From positions 124,001 to 188,000 of the forward strand of contig JAXLSU010000001.1 in NCBI GenBank assembly GCA_046330455.1: 64,000 nt of DNA, read 5' to 3'. Source of the DNA: CAVQXR01 sp046330455. Lineage in GTDB: Bacteria > Actinomycetota > Thermoleophilia > Gaiellales > Gaiellaceae. Within the stretch, counting starts at the first letter, position 1, and each line of letters opens with the position of its first letter. Positions 23,781 through 32,315 of this stretch are shown in pieces. A model generated the notes under the pieces. The model was not told where the DNA came from and searched no databases. It saw only the letters and a list, made by a program, of their open reading frames with translations. Made by a program: the position numbers and the translations under genes.

Positions 23781-24662
23781 ATGAGCCGCCGGCCCGCTCC
23801 GAGCCGGCCGATCCTCGTCACCGCCTTCAGGGGCTGGAACGACGGTGCCCAGGGGGCCACGCTCGCGGCGGGCTTCCTCGCCCGCGCCTGGAGCGCCGAG
23901 CGCTTCGCCGACATCGATCCGGAGGAGTTCTTCGACTTCCAGGCAGTCCGCCCGCACGTGTCGCTCGAGGACGGTCTCACACGGCGCATCGAGTGGCCCG
24001 AGAACGCGTTCTACGACGCCTCGATGGCGCTTCGGGAAGGGGCCGGTGTACGCGACGCGATCATCCTGATCGGAATCGAGCCGAACACGCGCTGGCGGAC
24101 GTTCACGGGCGAGATCATCGAGCTGGCGCAGACCCTCGACGTCGAGCTCGTCGTCACGCTCGGAGCGCTGCTCGCAGACGTCCCCCACACGCGGCCGAGT
24201 CCCGTGACCGGGGCCGCGACCGATCCCGCGCTCGTCGAGGAGCTCGGGCTGAGCGTGTCACGGTACGAGGGGCCGACCGGGATCGTCGGCATCCTCCACT
24301 CCGCGTGCCGCTCGGCGTCGATCGACTCGGTCAGCCTCTGGGCCGCCGTTCCTCACTACGCCTCGCTCGCGCCGAGCCCGAAGGCGGCGCTGTCGCTGTG
24401 TCGCCGCCTCGGGGAGCTCGTCTCCGTGGAGCTCGAGCTCGAGGAGCTCGAGCGGGCAGCGGAGGTCTACGAGCGCCAGGTGAGCGAGGCGGTCGCGGCC
24501 GACGAGGAGACGGCGGCCTACGTCCGCGAGCTCGAGCGCCACGCCGACGAGCTCGCCGAGACCGAGGATCTGCCCTCGGGCGACACCCTTGCCGCGGAGC
24601 TGACGCGGTTCCTCCAGGAGCACGAGGCGAGGCGGCGGGAAGAGGAGGACTCGGCCGACTGA
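23781..24662 (+). CDS. PAC2 family protein
   Basis: The 293-residue protein has the actinobacterial PAC2 signature at its start (RPILVTAFRGWNDGAQGATLAAGFL) and PTGIVGILHSACRSASIDSVSLWAAVPHYA. PAC2 proteins share a nucleoside-phosphorylase-like fold with proteasome assembly chaperones; their bacterial role is not settled. The C-terminal 70 residues are strongly charged and likely helical or coiled-coil. It follows ctaA by 27 bases and is convergent with the helicase gene. Confidence 0.88.
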   Translation: MSRRPAPSRPILVTAFRGWNDGAQGATLAAGFLARAWSAERFADIDPEEFFDFQAVRPHVSLEDGLTRRIEWPENAFYDASMALREGAGVRDAIILIGIEPNTRWRTFTGEIIELAQTLDVELVVTLGALLADVPHTRPSPVTGAATDPALVEELGLSVSRYEGPTGIVGILHSACRSASIDSVSLWAAVPHYASLAPSPKAALSLCRRLGELVSVELELEELERAAEVYERQVSEAVAADEETAAYVRELERHADELAETEDLPSGDTLAAELTRFLQEHEARRREEEDSAD

Positions 24663-24666
24663 GGCG

Positions 24667-27156
24667 TCAGGCGACGGCCACGCCGGGTTCGGGCTCCCCG
24701 CTCTCGGGCGCGGGGCCGGGCGCGGGCGCGACCCCGGCGGCATCGCCGGCCGGCCCGTCGGTACTCTCCCCGGCTTCCGTTGCCGTCTCTGTCGCCTGCG
24801 GCTCCACGGCCGCGGGCTTCTTGCGTCTCCGCCTCCGCCGGGTCTTGCCGGCCCCTGCCTTCGGGGCCGGGAGGTTGTCCGCGAGCGCGCCTGCGACCTC
24901 GTTGACCGTTCCGAGGCGGGCGCGCGCCCGCTCGATGAGCTGCGTCGCGGTCGGCGTGTAGCCCTCCGCGGAGGCGAGCAGGGCCACGCCGACCTGGGTC
25001 GGCTGCTCGAGCGCGACGTTGACGAGCCGGGCGACGTTCTCCTCGTGCCGGTGACCACGTGAGTTTGTGAGCGCGCCGAGCAGCCGCTTCGCGTCGGGAA
25101 GCTCCGCGCTCGCACGCCGGTCCTGCACCTTGCGCGTCGCCCGCGCCAGCTTCCACGTCCAGCGCTCGACGATCTGCTCGGGCGCCTCGGCCTTGCCGTC
25201 GGCGAGCGCCCGCAGGAGAATACGGATCCCGGCCACGCGATCCTTCTCCCACATCGGCGACGAGGTCACGATCGTGACGAGATCGTCGAAGCTCGCGCGG
25301 TCGACCGGAGTTGCGACGCGGTCGCCGAGAGCGGCGAGCCGGAGCCTGCGGTTCGGGTTCTCCGCCGCGCAGCTCATGAGGAAGAGCTCACGGCATTCGC
25401 GGCTCGCCCGGGCGAGCTTCTCGGCGAACTGCTGCCGCTCGTCGAAGCGGAGCTGCCGCCCGGCGAGCCGCGCCCACAGCTCCTGCTCGTCGCCGGCAAG
25501 GCGCGACGGATCGACGCGCTGCCACTCGCGCCCGATCACGGCGACGCGCCGGCGCGGATCGGGTGTGACCGGCGCGAGCCAGCTGGCCGGAGACAGCTTG
25601 CGCCGGGTACGACGCTGCATGCGTCGGCGCGGCGCCGGCGTCACGCGCGCTCCGGGGCGGTAGAAGTCGGCGTCGAGGAGTGAGTGGAGCGTCACCGTGC
25701 GGTCGTTGTGCGTCGCGGCGGGATCGACGAAGTCGACGACGATCCCGGCCTCCTTGCGTGGCTGGATCCGCATGATCCGGCCGATCCGCTGCTGGTACAC
25801 GCGCCGGCTCGCGGTCGGGGCGAGGTGCATGCAGACGGTTGCTCGCGGCGAGTTCCAGCCCTCGGCGAGCAGTTGGGCGTTCACGAGCACGTTGATCTCG
25901 CCGCGCTCGTAGGCCGCAAGGGTCTCGGCGAGGCGGAGCGGCGGGGTCCGCCCGCTCACCGCCTCGGCCTTCAACCCGGCTGCCCGCAGCTCGCGGGCGA
26001 GGTTGTAGGCGTGATCGACCCCGGCCGCGTACACGATGCCCGGGGTGGCGTCGAAACGGTCGCGGTACAGGCTCGCCGCGGCCTGGTTGATCAGCTCGTG
26101 GTCGAGGACCTTCGCGAGGGCCTCCTGGTCGTAGTCGCCGCCGACGATCGGGACGGACGAGATCGCCGCGGCCGGCGGGATCCGGAGGCAGCGCAGCGGG
26201 GCGATCAGCCCGCGCCGGGCCGCGTCGGAGAGCGGCAGGTCGTCGACGGAGGCCGGGAAGACGTCCGAGACCTGCTTGGCGATCAGCTGCTCGGTCGCCG
26301 TCATCCCGATGTAGATCGGCTCGGTGAAGCTACGAATCGCCGCGCTCGTCTTCTCGCCGAGCGCGGTGTGCGCCTCGTCGCAGATCACGAGCTGGTAGGC
26401 GGTGCGCGAGAGGGCATCGACGTGGCGCGCGAACCAGGCGTAGGTCTGGATCGTGATCGGAGCCTGGGGCGGGCGCCGTTCTGAGCGGACGATCGCCTCG
26501 GTGAAGCGGTGACCGTAGCCCTCCGAGGTGAGATCGCGGGTGAACTGGCTCACGAGCAGGCGGCGGTGCGTGAGGATCAGCACGCCCATCGTCCGGGCCG
26601 CCTCGACGAAGCCGCCCGCGGCGATCGTCTTCCCGGAGGCGGTCGGGTGCCGGAACCGGTAACGGCGCTCGGCGCCCGGGTCATCGGCGGGTGCGGGCTC
26701 GAGCTCCTCTTCCAGCTCCTCGTCGAGCTCCTCGTCCTCGTACTCCTCCGCTTCGAGCTCCGCCGGATGCCCGTTCTCGCCACCGTCGACCTGCTCGCGC
26801 TGGTGGCGGGCGATCAGCTCGGTGAGCATGCCGGCGAGAGCGTCGATCTGGTGGCGGCGGAGCTCGGTCCCGGACGCGAGGTGGGGCGCCGGCTCGGACA
26901 GCACGCGCTCGAGCCCGAGCATCAGCGAGAACTCGACCCGCCAGCGCGCCGACGGCGCCGTCAGGCCGGCGCGGATCTCCTCCGTCGCCTCGTCGAGCGC
27001 CCGCCGTCGCGCCGAGCCCGGAGCGAGCACGGCGGCGGGATCCTCGTCCGGATGGAGCAACGGCTCGCCGCCCCAGGCGGAGGCTCGCTCCGCGGCGGCA
27101 ACTAGGTCGTCTCCAACCTCGGCGGGTACGGTGGTCTGCGCGGTCACTTCGTGCAT
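24667..27156 (-). CDS. SF2 DEAH-type helicase with acidic insertion and basic tail
   Basis: Helicase motifs are clear: motif I RFRHPTASGKTIAAGG, motif II VICDEAHTALG, motif III GMTATEQLIAK, and motif VI QQRIGRIMR after LVNAQLLAEGWN. The first 90 residues are a separate helical region. Between it and motif I lies a run of Glu/Asp (EAEEYEDEELDEELEEELE). The last about 120 residues hold a lysine/arginine cluster (GKTRRRRRRKK) and an Ala/Pro tail, suggesting nucleic-acid binding. The ATG at 27156 gives 829 residues; a GTG at 27147 is also possible. The partner and substrate are unknown; restriction-type or repair helicases have a similar core. Confidence 0.87.
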   Translation of the reverse strand: MHEVTAQTTVPAEVGDDLVAAAERASAWGGEPLLHPDEDPAAVLAPGSARRRALDEATEEIRAGLTAPSARWRVEFSLMLGLERVLSEPAPHLASGTELRRHQIDALAGMLTELIARHQREQVDGGENGHPAELEAEEYEDEELDEELEEELEPAPADDPGAERRYRFRHPTASGKTIAAGGFVEAARTMGVLILTHRRLLVSQFTRDLTSEGYGHRFTEAIVRSERRPPQAPITIQTYAWFARHVDALSRTAYQLVICDEAHTALGEKTSAAIRSFTEPIYIGMTATEQLIAKQVSDVFPASVDDLPLSDAARRGLIAPLRCLRIPPAAAISSVPIVGGDYDQEALAKVLDHELINQAAASLYRDRFDATPGIVYAAGVDHAYNLARELRAAGLKAEAVSGRTPPLRLAETLAAYERGEINVLVNAQLLAEGWNSPRATVCMHLAPTASRRVYQQRIGRIMRIQPRKEAGIVVDFVDPAATHNDRTVTLHSLLDADFYRPGARVTPAPRRRMQRRTRRKLSPASWLAPVTPDPRRRVAVIGREWQRVDPSRLAGDEQELWARLAGRQLRFDERQQFAEKLARASRECRELFLMSCAAENPNRRLRLAALGDRVATPVDRASFDDLVTIVTSSPMWEKDRVAGIRILLRALADGKAEAPEQIVERWTWKLARATRKVQDRRASAELPDAKRLLGALTNSRGHRHEENVARLVNVALEQPTQVGVALLASAEGYTPTATQLIERARARLGTVNEVAGALADNLPAPKAGAGKTRRRRRRKKPAAVEPQATETATEAGESTDGPAGDAAGVAPAPGPAPESGEPEPGVAVA

Positions 27157-27357
27157 GCGTGCACAGGTCGCGCGCCAGCCCGGAAAAGAGAGTGGCAGGC
27201 GCGCCGCCTGTCCGCCGACAGCATATCGCACGGGGAGGCGTGCGCAGCGGCCTGCGGGTCGTGGGCGAGATCGCCCCGGGGTGAGGATCCGGGCGGGAAC
27301 CTTCGCAGCCGATACGGTGTCGAAGCTGAGATCGACGCAACGAAAGGAGCGCGCGGC

Positions 27358-29358
27358 ATGAAGCGGACACTCACCTTCGCCCTCGTCGTGGGCCTGATCT
27401 CGGCCGCCCTGCTCGCCGGCGGCGCCACGGCCGCCACCGCCGCCTCCGGCGGGCTGAACGAGTTCGGAACCTGCATCGGCTTCCTCGGGTACGTGAAGAA
27501 GCACGCAAAGCGGCTCGTCGAGCCGTGGGGGCTCCCCGGTGTGACCGGTGCGATCGCCCTCCCGTCGGCGGAAGCCGACGGCGGCGGGCCGGAGGAGGGC
27601 CCGGTCGCCGGCACCGACTACTCGACGACGAACCTCCAGGAGGTCGGTGTCGACGAGCCCGACGTCGTCAAGACGGACGGGTCGAGGATCTACGCGCTCG
27701 CCGCCGGGCGCCTCCACGTAGTCGACGTGAGTGGCGGCGAGCCTCGCCTGCTCTCCTCGCTCGAGCTCCCCGATGCGTGGTCGGCCCAGCTCCTGCTCCA
27801 CGGAGACCGGCTCGTCGTCCTCTCCGGCGGCGGTGGGGTCATGCCGCTCCGCGCCGGTGGCACGGGTGGAGGTGCGAGCTCGGACGCCCCGATGTTCTGG
27901 ATGCCAGAGGTCGTGCTCACCGAGATCGACGTCGCCGACCCCTCGTCGCCGCAGGTCGTTCGCCGGCTTTCGGTCGACGGCTCGCTCGTCGCCGCCAGGC
28001 TGACCGGTGCGACCGCGCGCCTCGTGGTTGCCTCGTCGCCGTCCGGCATCGCCTTCGAGGGTCCCACCGGACCGGGCCGGGCCGCCGAGGCGAAGGCCCG
28101 GCGGAGGAATCGCGCCCTGATCGATCGCTCGACCACGAAGAACTGGCTTCCGTCCTACCGGCTCGAGGACGTTGCCACGGGCGGGGTCAGCGAGCGCCGC
28201 GCCGTCAGCTGCCGCCAGGTCGACCGCACCGATACCTTCTCCGGGCTCGGGACGCTGACCGTTCTCACCTTCGACCTCGAGACGGGGATCCAGCCGGTCG
28301 ACACGGATGCGATCTTCGCCGGGGGCGAGCTCGCGTACGCCTCGCCGGACAGCCTGTACGTGGCCACGCAGCGCTGGGCCGACTGGGGCGGTCTCGAGGA
28401 GGGCGAGGTACTGCCCGCGCAGGTGACGACGGAGATCCACCGCTTCGACACCGCAAGCCCGGGCTCGACCGCCTACGCAGCGAGCGGCGTCGTCACGGGC
28501 TACCTGCTCAGCCAGTGGGCGATGTCCGAGCACGAGGGCTTCCTCCGGGTGGCGAGCACGGACGCACCGATCTGGTGGGACTTCCCGCCGGCCGGCGAGC
28601 CCGAGAGCCGCGTCACGGTGCTCGCGCAGGACGGCGGCAGCCTGCAACAGGTCGGCGAGGTGACCGGGCTCGGCCGCGGCGAGCGGATCTTCGCGGTGCG
28701 GTTCATCGGGGCCACGGGCTACGTCGTGACGTTCCGGCAGGTCGACCCGCTGTATGTCGTCGACCTCTCGAACCCGGCCTCACCCGCCGTTGCTGGGGAG
28801 CTTCAGCTGCTCGGCTACTCGGCGTACCTCCATCCGATCGGCGAAGGCCTCCTGCTCGGCGTCGGCCAGGACGCAACACCCGAGGGGCAGCTGCTCGGAA
28901 CGCAGGTCTCGGTCTTCGACGTCACCGACCCGTCGAGCCCGCGACTCGTCGACCGCCGCAGCCTCGCGCCGGGTTGGTCGGAGGCCGAGTGGGATCATCA
29001 CGCGTTCCTCTGGTGGGCTCCCACGGGGCTCGCGGTCGTGCCCGTCACGGCGTCGGTCTGGGACGAGGCGACAGGGACCGTGCAGGATCTCGGGGGCGCG
29101 GTCGGGCTGCACGCGGGCGCCGGCGGCCTGAGCGAGGTCGGCCGGGTGAGGCACCCCGCCGGGCAGATCCGCCGCTCGCTCGTGGTCGGCGACCTGCTCT
29201 ACACCGTCTCCGACGCCGGTATCCGGGCGAGCACGCTCGCCACCCTCGCCGACGAGGCCTGGCTACCGTTCCCCGGCTACGTGGCAGAGCCTCCGCCGAT
29301 CGCCGAGCCCGCGCCGGGCGGGGGCGGGGGCGAGCCGGGCGCACCGCCGGCGAGCTGA
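27358..29358 (+). CDS. secreted beta-propeller domain protein
   Basis: A signal peptide (KRTLTFALVVGLISAALLAG, ending ATA-ATA) precedes a 640-residue extracellular part of the secreted C-terminal beta-propeller family (PF09826 type). Typical strands are TNLQEVGVDEPDVVKTDG, LYVATQRWADWGG, FAVRFIGATGYVVTFRQVDP, LYVVDLSNPASPAVAGELQL and HAFLWWAPTGLAVVPV. The function of the family is unknown; a calcium-independent surface role is assumed. AAAGGAGC precedes the ATG. It is divergent from the helicase gene. Confidence 0.88.
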   Translation: MKRTLTFALVVGLISAALLAGGATAATAASGGLNEFGTCIGFLGYVKKHAKRLVEPWGLPGVTGAIALPSAEADGGGPEEGPVAGTDYSTTNLQEVGVDEPDVVKTDGSRIYALAAGRLHVVDVSGGEPRLLSSLELPDAWSAQLLLHGDRLVVLSGGGGVMPLRAGGTGGGASSDAPMFWMPEVVLTEIDVADPSSPQVVRRLSVDGSLVAARLTGATARLVVASSPSGIAFEGPTGPGRAAEAKARRRNRALIDRSTTKNWLPSYRLEDVATGGVSERRAVSCRQVDRTDTFSGLGTLTVLTFDLETGIQPVDTDAIFAGGELAYASPDSLYVATQRWADWGGLEEGEVLPAQVTTEIHRFDTASPGSTAYAASGVVTGYLLSQWAMSEHEGFLRVASTDAPIWWDFPPAGEPESRVTVLAQDGGSLQQVGEVTGLGRGERIFAVRFIGATGYVVTFRQVDPLYVVDLSNPASPAVAGELQLLGYSAYLHPIGEGLLLGVGQDATPEGQLLGTQVSVFDVTDPSSPRLVDRRSLAPGWSEAEWDHHAFLWWAPTGLAVVPVTASVWDEATGTVQDLGGAVGLHAGAGGLSEVGRVRHPAGQIRRSLVVGDLLYTVSDAGIRASTLATLADEAWLPFPGYVAEPPPIAEPAPGGGGGEPGAPPAS

Positions 29359-29379
29359 GGGCACGGCACGGCCCGCCGC

Positions 29380-29396
29380 CTCCCGCCGGGCGGGAG
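29380..29396 (+). terminator. hairpin between convergent genes
   Basis: CTCCCG (29380-29385) and CGGGAG (29391-29396) form a short GC stem with a five-base loop after the beta-propeller gene, facing the small basic gene on the other strand. Confidence 0.4.
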
Positions 29397-29401
29397 AGGC
29401 C

Positions 29402-29512
29402 TCAGCTGCGTGCGGGCTTCGCGGCCTGCTGGGCCTTGCGCTTGTCGCGCTGCTTCTTCTTGCGCTGCCGATCGGCCCGCCAGCGCTTTCTCGAGATCGA
29501 GCCTCGTCCCAT
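29402..29512 (-). CDS. very small, highly basic protein
   Basis: The 36-residue frame (MGRGSISRKRWRADRQRKKK...) holds about 16 Lys/Arg residues and no acidic cluster. Such proteins are often ribosome- or RNA-associated. It has no visible Shine-Dalgarno sequence and would be read from a very short leader. It lies between the beta-propeller gene and the divergent M20 hydrolase gene. No family is assigned. Confidence 0.45.
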   Translation of the reverse strand: MGRGSISRKRWRADRQRKKKQRDKRKAQQAAKPARS

Positions 29513-29550
29513 CGGGGGCGAACGATAGCCGATCGCGTTAGGGTGCCCGT

Positions 29551-30792
29551 ATGGGTCTCGACCCTTCCCGCACCGTCACCGAGCTGAAGGAGCTTCGCGA
29601 GCTCACCGGGGACGAGCACGGGGCGCAGCGGGTCTGCTGGACGGACACGTGGGCCCGCGCAAGGGAGTGGATGCGCGACAGGCTGTCCGGGCTCCCCGTC
29701 GAGGTCGAGGTGGACGAGGCGGGAAACCAGTGGGCGACCCTGCGCGGCGATTCGGAGCGCGCCGTCCTCCTGGGCGGGCACATCGACTCGGTTCCGAACG
29801 GCGGCTGGCTCGACGGTTGCCTCAACGTCGTCGGCGGCCTGGAGGTGCTGCGGCGTCTGGCCGCCGAGGGAACCCCACCCGTGACCGTGCGGCTCGTCGA
29901 CTGGGCCGACGAGGAAGGTGCACGCTTCGGGCGGAGCCTGTTCGGATCGTCTGCCTGCGCGGGCTCGCTGGGCGACCTCGAGCACCTGCGATCGCTTCGC
30001 GACCGGGACGGGGTCGGGCTCCCCGAAGCGCTCGCCGCTCACGGCGTCGATCTCGATCGGGCCTCCGAGTCGGGGCGTCAGCTCGCGACTGCGGCCGCCT
30101 ACCTCGAGCTCCACATCGAGCAGGGGCCGGTTCTCGAGTCCCTGGGCCTCCCGCTCGGAGCCGTGCTCGGCACCTTCGGCGTCGAACGTCACCGGATCGT
30201 GTTCCGCGGGCAGGCCGCCCATGCGGGCTCGACGCCGATGGATCAGCGACGCGACGCGCTCGCCGGTGCGGCGCGCCTCGAGCTGGAGATCCGCGAGCTC
30301 GCCCGGGGGACGGGCGGTGGTGCGGTGTGCACGATGGGCGGCGTGATCACGAGACCCGGTATCGCGACCTCCGTCGTCGAGGAAGCCGAGTGCCTCCTCG
30401 ATCAGCGCCACCTGGACGCGGCAGACCTGGCGGGGATGCTCGCAGCGGCCAGGGAGGCGAGCGAGCGGATCGCCGGGGAGGAGCGCATCGACGTCGCCTG
30501 GGAGCGCATCTGGGGGATCGAGCCCATCCTCTTCGACGAGACGCTCGTCGGCTTCTGTGACGAGGCGATTCGCGAGATCGCCGGCGAGTCGTACCGGCTC
30601 CCGAGCGGCCCCCTCCACGACGCCGCGGAGATCTCGCGCGCCGGGGTTCCCACGGTCATGCTCTTCGTGCAGAGCCTGCGCGGGCTGTCGCACACGAAGC
30701 TCGAGGACACGAGGGAGGAGCACCTCGAGCTCTGCGTCGCCGCCCTCGATCGCCTCGCCTCGCGGACGATCGACTGGGTCGCCCGCGGCTGA
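29551..30792 (+). CDS. M20 family amidohydrolase (allantoate/N-carbamoyl amino acid hydrolase type)
   Basis: Binuclear-zinc ligands of the AllC/HyuC group are present: LLGGHIDSVPNGGWLDGCLN, VDWADEEGARFGRSLFGSSA, YLELHIEQGPVLE and the terminal GPLHDAAEI. These enzymes cleave carbamoyl groups from allantoate, ureidoglycine or N-carbamoyl amino acids. Length (413) is standard. A NodB-type deacetylase of the PuuE (allantoinase) kind lies next to it in convergent orientation, supporting a role in purine-ring or hydantoin breakdown (inference). The last two codons and stop come from a repeated element. Confidence 0.9.
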   Translation: MGLDPSRTVTELKELRELTGDEHGAQRVCWTDTWARAREWMRDRLSGLPVEVEVDEAGNQWATLRGDSERAVLLGGHIDSVPNGGWLDGCLNVVGGLEVLRRLAAEGTPPVTVRLVDWADEEGARFGRSLFGSSACAGSLGDLEHLRSLRDRDGVGLPEALAAHGVDLDRASESGRQLATAAAYLELHIEQGPVLESLGLPLGAVLGTFGVERHRIVFRGQAAHAGSTPMDQRRDALAGAARLELEIRELARGTGGGAVCTMGGVITRPGIATSVVEEAECLLDQRHLDAADLAGMLAAAREASERIAGEERIDVAWERIWGIEPILFDETLVGFCDEAIREIAGESYRLPSGPLHDAAEISRAGVPTVMLFVQSLRGLSHTKLEDTREEHLELCVAALDRLASRTIDWVARG

Positions 30793-30923
30793 CGGCGCGG
30801 CTCGGCCGCGCCGGACCCGCGTAGGAGCGGCCCACAGGGCCGCGGTCACGGTCCCGCGGCTGACGGCGCGGCTCGGCCGCGCCGGACCCGCGTAGGAGCG
30901 GCCCACAGGGCCGCGGTCACGGT
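30782..30923 (+). repeat. two tandem 71-base copies of a GGCGCGGC-hairpin repeat
   Basis: Units at 30782-30852 and 30853-30923 are virtually identical. Each holds the hairpin GGCGCGGC-TCG-GCCGCGCC and a second inverted pair CGGCCC/GGGCCG. A partial third copy is at 33258-33297. The first copy begins in the M20 gene and provides its stop codon. Confidence 0.85.
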
Positions 30924-30984
30924 CTTCGCGGGCAAGCGTTACGCGGGGCCTGGTCCTGCCCGGCGTGGTGTGGGCGTTCTGGGG

Positions 30985-31010
30985 TGTAGGAGCGGGATCT
31001 CATCCCGCCC
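30985..31010 (+). repeat. dispersed GTAGGGGC-type palindromic repeat
   Basis: TGTAGGAGCGGGAT-CTC-ATCCCGCCC, a seven-base perfect stem, between the convergent M20 and deacetylase genes. It belongs to the same family as the elements at 20072, 33327 and 40389-40623. Confidence 0.75.
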
Positions 31011-31026
31011 GCCCCGATGGGGGCCG

Positions 31027-31974
31027 TCAGCGGCGCGCGCCCGCTCCCGGGTTTGCGCCCTTGCCCGTACGGTCGCGCGGCTTCTTGACCGCTGCGGCCG
31101 GGTTTGGGTTGCGCTTGCGGAAGTCGTCTGCGATCTGGTCGAACGTGCACCAGCGCACGCCGGCGTGGCGGTTGATGTGCTCGATGATCCGCTCGTGCAT
31201 CATCAGTACCTGCGCCTTGCCGCTCACGTCGGGGTGGATCGTCATCGCGAACACCGCGTAGTCGTACTCGCGGTACACCCAGTCGAACTGGTCGATCCAG
31301 ATCTGCTCGAGCTGCCGCGGGTTCACGAAGCCGTGGCTGTTCGGCGACTTCTTGATGAACATCATCGGCGGCAGGTCGTCGAGGTACCAGCTCGCCGGGA
31401 TCTCGATCAGCGGCGTGACCTTGCCGCGGCGTAGCGGCTTCATCCAGGCGCTTGCCGGCTTCGCGTAGTCGATCTTCGTCCAGCTGTCACCCACGCGGAC
31501 GTAGTGGGGGTGGAAGTCGTCGTGCATCAGGGAGTGGTCGTACTTGATGCCGTGGGCGAGCAGGAGCTCGTTCGTGACCGGCGAGAACTCCCACCACGGA
31601 GCGACGTAGCCGGTGGGCCGCCGTCCCGACACCTTCTTGACGAGGTCGATGCACTTGACGAGGATCGTCTCCTCCTGCTCGCGCGTCATCGCGATCGGGT
31701 TCTCGTGCGAGTAGCCGTGGACCCCGATCTCGTGCCCCGCGTCGGCGACCATCCGCGTCTGCTTCGGGAACGTCTCGACCGAGTGCCCCGGGATGAACCA
31801 GGTCGTCTTCAGGCCGTAGTAGTCGAACAGCTCGAGCAGCCGCGGGGTTCCGATCTCGCCCGCGAACATCCCGCGCGAGATGTCGTCGGGCGAGTCCTCG
31901 CCGCCGTACGAGCCGAGCCAGCCTGCGACCGCGTCGACGTCGACGCCGTATGCGCAGAGGATCTCCTTCGCCAT
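31027..31974 (-). CDS. NodB-type polysaccharide deacetylase family hydrolase (PuuE-like)
   Basis: The NodB domain shows the catalytic Asp pair near the start (AYGVDVDAVAGWLGS), the zinc-binding GVHGYSHENP and YVAPWWEFSP. The large Trp/Tyr-rich inserts and the length (315) are those of the PuuE-like subgroup, which includes an allantoinase, rather than of peptidoglycan deacetylases; no signal peptide is present, so the enzyme is cytoplasmic. AGGAGGACGGAG directly precedes the ATG. The neighbouring M20 enzyme would act on allantoate, the product of such a reaction. Substrate assignment remains inference. Confidence 0.82.
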   Translation of the reverse strand: MAKEILCAYGVDVDAVAGWLGSYGGEDSPDDISRGMFAGEIGTPRLLELFDYYGLKTTWFIPGHSVETFPKQTRMVADAGHEIGVHGYSHENPIAMTREQEETILVKCIDLVKKVSGRRPTGYVAPWWEFSPVTNELLLAHGIKYDHSLMHDDFHPHYVRVGDSWTKIDYAKPASAWMKPLRRGKVTPLIEIPASWYLDDLPPMMFIKKSPNSHGFVNPRQLEQIWIDQFDWVYREYDYAVFAMTIHPDVSGKAQVLMMHERIIEHINRHAGVRWCTFDQIADDFRKRNPNPAAAVKKPRDRTGKGANPGAGARR

Positions 31975-32030
31975 CTCCGTCCTCCTGTTCGTCCGGTGGT
32001 GTGCGGTCTGCGTCGTACTACGCTAGACGC

Positions 32031-32315
32031 ATGTGCGGGCTCTGTGGGGTGCTGGGTGTCAGCCACTGGGCCGAAAAGGGCAGCGACCGGCGCGTGAGGA
32101 TCTTCCGGGTCGAGCTCCTCCGGAAGGTGCTGCGGCACTTCGGGCTGTCTCTCGACGACTGGGGCGGCAGCGTGTACGTCCTGCGGGACGCCAAGGGGAG
32201 CGCCGAGGTGGTCGCTGATCTCGGCGGGCTCTGGCAGGCGGCCGAGCGGCTCGCCGGCAGGTCGCTCGACCCCCTCGACCCGGCGCTCGTGCGGGCTCTC
32301 CGCGGCGATGGCTAG
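32031..32315 (+). CDS. small protein preceding the CobW GTPase, unknown
   Basis: The 94-residue protein begins MCGLCGVLGVSHWAE, with two Cys that look suited to metal binding, and continues with a helical region (FRVELLRKVLRHFGLSLDDW). The start resembles the first residues of class II glutamine amidotransferases, but no such domain follows. Its last eight bases overlap the CobW gene (start at 32308), so the two are translated together and the protein may be a metal client or partner of the GTPase (inference). Confidence 0.65.
   Translation: MCGLCGVLGVSHWAEKGSDRRVRIFRVELLRKVLRHFGLSLDDWGGSVYVLRDAKGSAEVVADLGGLWQAAERLAGRSLDPLDPALVRALRGDG

Noticed and set aside
24667..28647. Helicase frame extended upstream to 1326 residues
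   Set aside because: The extra 497 codons are antisense to the secreted beta-propeller gene, which has a signal peptide and a strong ribosome-binding site.
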